NCBI RefSeq assembly: GCF_900454025.1
Contig: NZ_UGQM01000001.1
Coordinates: forward strand, 1,426,001-1,490,000
DNA: 64,000 nt
Source of the DNA: Mycolicibacterium gilvum
GTDB taxonomy: Bacteria > Actinomycetota > Actinomycetes > Mycobacteriales > Mycobacteriaceae
Reading direction: 5' to 3'
In this document: piece by piece, positions 62,194 to 64,000 of the stretch
Position numbering within the stretch: position 1 is the first letter of the stretch
How the letters are laid out: each line of letters begins with the position of its first letter
The notes under the pieces: generated by a model
Told to the model about the DNA's origin: nothing
Seen by the model: only the letters and a program-made list of their open reading frames with translations
The model's database searches: none
Translations under genes and position numbers: made by a program

Positions 62194-63546
62194 ATGACCG
62201 CAGTACTTTCGCGAGCTGACCGCACCGCCGTGATCGTCCCGGCCGACGTCCGCACGGTGCTGTCGCGCAGCATCCTCGCCGACGGCCTGGACCTGGTTCT
62301 CGACCTCGAGCGATCGCACGGCTCGTACCTGGTCGACGCCCGCACCGGGCGCGGCTACCTCGACATGTTCACGTTCTTCGCGTCGTCCGCGCTGGGGATG
62401 AACCATCCCGCGCTCGCCGACGACCCTGACTTCCGCGCGGAGCTCGCGGCCGCCGCGGTGAACAAGCCGAGCAACTCCGATGTGTACAGCGTCCCGATGG
62501 CGCGTTTCGTCGACACGTTCTCCCGCGTCCTCGGCGATCCCGCGCTGCCGCACCTGTTCTTCGTCGACGGGGGAGCGCTGGCGGTCGAGAACGCCCTCAA
62601 GGTCGCCTTCGATTGGAAGAGCCGCCTCAACGAGGCGCAGGGCCGCAGCCCCGACCTCGGCACGAAGGTGCTGCATCTGCGCGGTGCGTTCCATGGCCGC
62701 AGCGGCTACACGATGTCGCTGACCAACACCGATCCCAACAAGGTCGCGCGCTTCCCGAAATTCGACTGGCCGCGCATCGACGCGCCCTCGGTGCGGTCCG
62801 GCGCGAATATCGAAGCGCTGGAAGCGGAGTCGCTGCGGCAGGCCCGCGCGGCGTTCGAGGCGCACCCGCACGACATCGCCTGCTTCATCGCCGAACCCAT
62901 CCAGGGTGAGGGCGGCGACCGACATCTCCGTCCGGAGTTCTTCGCCGCGATGCGTGAGCTGTGCGACGAATTCGATGCGTTGCTGATCTTCGACGAGGTG
63001 CAGACCGGTTGCGGCATCACCGGAACCGCGTGGGCCTACCAGCAATTGGGTGTACTGCCCGATGTGGTCGCGTTCGGCAAGAAGACCCAGGTGTGCGGCG
63101 TCATGGCCGGAACCCGCGTCGACGAGGTTCCCGACAACGTGTTCCGTACCAGTTCGCGGATCAACTCCACGTGGGGCGGCAACCTCGTCGACATGGTCCG
63201 CGCGCGCCGCATCCTGGAGGTCATCGAGCGCGACGGGCTGTTCGACAACGCCGCGCAGCGCGGACGGCATCTGCGCGACGGTCTCGCCGGATTGGCCGTC
63301 GAATTCCCGGGCTTGGTGCGCGACGTCCGCGGCCGCGGCCTGATGTGCGCGTTCAGCATGCCGTCGGCGCGTCAGCGCGACGAGTTGCTCGCGCGGCTGT
63401 GGGAGTGCGGCGTCATCATGCTCGGTTGCGGCACCGACAGCGTCAGATTCCGCCCGGCGCTGACGGTCAACGACGACGAGATCGACGCGGCGCTCACGGC
63501 GGTGGCCGCGGTGCTGAGGACGATGGCGGTTCCGCAGGCCGGGTAA
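62194..63546 (+). CDS. lat: L-lysine 6-transaminase
   Basis: PLP class III aminotransferase of 450 aa converting L-lysine and 2-oxoglutarate to 2-aminoadipate semialdehyde (piperideine-6-carboxylate). Motifs: FTFFASSALGMNHPAL, VDGGALAVENALKVAFDWK, GAFHGRSGYTMSLTNTDPNK (Lat-specific), FDEVQTGCGITG and the PLP lysine in VVAFGKKTQVCGVMAG. Rv3290c homologue, upregulated in persistence models. Its 3' end overlaps the convergent Mrr-like gene by 53 bases. Feeds pcd and the hglS-like enzyme. Confidence 0.95.
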   Translation: MTAVLSRADRTAVIVPADVRTVLSRSILADGLDLVLDLERSHGSYLVDARTGRGYLDMFTFFASSALGMNHPALADDPDFRAELAAAAVNKPSNSDVYSVPMARFVDTFSRVLGDPALPHLFFVDGGALAVENALKVAFDWKSRLNEAQGRSPDLGTKVLHLRGAFHGRSGYTMSLTNTDPNKVARFPKFDWPRIDAPSVRSGANIEALEAESLRQARAAFEAHPHDIACFIAEPIQGEGGDRHLRPEFFAAMRELCDEFDALLIFDEVQTGCGITGTAWAYQQLGVLPDVVAFGKKTQVCGVMAGTRVDEVPDNVFRTSSRINSTWGGNLVDMVRARRILEVIERDGLFDNAAQRGRHLRDGLAGLAVEFPGLVRDVRGRGLMCAFSMPSARQRDELLARLWECGVIMLGCGTDSVRFRPALTVNDDEIDAALTAVAAVLRTMAVPQAG

Positions 63547-64000
63547 GCCGGCGGATCGTCGACCGCAGCCGCGGGAGATCGGCTCCGCCGACCAGCGTGC
63601 ACCCGTGCAACTCGGCGAGTTTGCGTGCCGCGGGCGTGAACTCGTGGTTGGTGACGACCATCGTCTGGGTGCAGTCCTGCATCGGCGCGCCCGCGACCAC
63701 CTCCTGGACGGCGCCGGCCCCGACGGGACGCGACAGGCGTTTGCACTGCACGGCGAGCCGATGCGGGCGGTGGCCGACGATCAGGTCCACGCCCCAGTCG
63801 CCGGTCATCGACGTCATGATCACCGGCACCCCGCACGTGCGGGCGATCCTGGCGACGTAGTCCTCGAACTCGGTGCCCGACATGTCGGCGTCGACGGGAT
63901 TCTCGCGCGGGCCCGGGGTGGCCGCCCCCGCGACGACCGACCGCACGAAGGACGGGGCCGCGACCACGAGCACGGGGGCCAGCAACCCCGCGAGGACGGT
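63494..64000 (-). CDS. Mrr-like restriction endonuclease-fold membrane protein (5' end outside window)
   Basis: Partial gene: the frame continues past the window edge and the start is not seen. The visible part begins with a hydrophobic segment (VLAGLLAPVLVVAAPSFV), then about 110 residues of a Mrr_cat-type fold: MSGTEFEDYVARIARTCG, GDWGVDLIVG with the active Asp, LAVQCKR with the Q-x-K pair, and MVVTNHEFTPAARKLAELHGC. Such membrane-anchored PD-(D/E)XK proteins are common in actinobacteria with unknown targets. Tail-to-tail overlap with lat. Confidence 0.75.
   Translation of the reverse strand, partial: TVLAGLLAPVLVVAAPSFVRSVVAGAATPGPRENPVDADMSGTEFEDYVARIARTCGVPVIMTSMTGDWGVDLIVGHRPHRLAVQCKRLSRPVGAGAVQEVVAGAPMQDCTQTMVVTNHEFTPAARKLAELHGCTLVGGADLPRLRSTIRRLTRPAEPPSSSAPRPPP

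Noticed and set aside
1..64000. tRNA, rRNA or replication origin
   Set aside because: No cloverleaf-like or rRNA-like segments and no DnaA-box cluster were noticed on reading both strands.

Overview
The window is high-GC actinobacterial DNA from a rapidly growing mycobacterium (Mycolicibacterium-type). Gene order follows the M. tuberculosis stretch from Rv3319 (sdhB) to Rv3290c (lat), as recalled from memory: sdhBADC, cdd-deoA-add, an Rv3311-like gene, upp, pmmB, deoD, amiB1/amiA1, an Rv3304-like gene, lpdA, glpD2, an Rv3300c-like pseudouridine synthase, nei, lhr, pcd, an Rv3292-like gene, lrpA and lat. MmpL, MTB12-like, hemophore-like and F420-type proteins, frequent GTG/TTG starts and many apparently leaderless promoters agree with this.

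Layout. 0-2.7 kb: an AI-2E-family exporter and a CGNR regulator divergent from an alpha/beta hydrolase. 2.7-6.2 kb: succinate dehydrogenase operon sdhC-D-A-B. 6.4-9.3 kb: nucleoside salvage operon cdd-deoA-add. 9.3-13.7 kb: an Rv3311-like gene, a luciferase-like (probably F420) oxidoreductase, a two-gene unit resembling a type VII secretion pair in which one partner carries an NlpC/P60 peptidase, and upp. 13.7-16.9 kb: ectABCD for ectoine and 5-hydroxyectoine. 17.2-23.6 kb: a phosphosugar mutase, a MarR/AbrB-type membrane protein pair, deoD and two M20 amidohydrolases. 23.8-32.6 kb: an MmpL transporter, a DUF559 protein, a gamma-glutamylcyclotransferase-like protein, lpdA, glpD2 and a pseudouridine synthase.

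32.6-43.9 kb is accessory and breaks the M. tuberculosis gene order. It holds a secreted polyproline protein coupled to an SDR, an enoyl-CoA hydratase, a FabR/DesT-like TetR regulator with a ferredoxin-reductase/fatty-acid-desaturase pair, an MTB12-like secreted protein and a DUF559 protein. Two identical-looking IS30-family elements lie here in opposite orientation. Both interrupt the loop of a ~62-bp dispersed palindromic repeat at the same TCG, and one is itself split by an IS1380-family element.

44-49.3 kb is nei-lhr. 49.4-58.8 kb is a second accessory region: a large LuxR-family ATPase regulator, a tightly coupled three-gene operon around a DyP-type peroxidase, three small secreted proteins (two hemophore-like paralogues), a TetR regulator, a cytochrome P450 and an SDR. 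58.9-63.5 kb encodes lysine catabolism: lat, pcd and a DUF1338/HglS-type 2-oxoadipate dioxygenase, with the lrpA regulator. A truncated Mrr-like gene closes the window.

The main non-genic structure is a set of dispersed hairpin repeats of at least two families (six and three copies). They sit mostly at gene ends and in places supply the stop codon. No rRNA, tRNA or CRISPR was seen.
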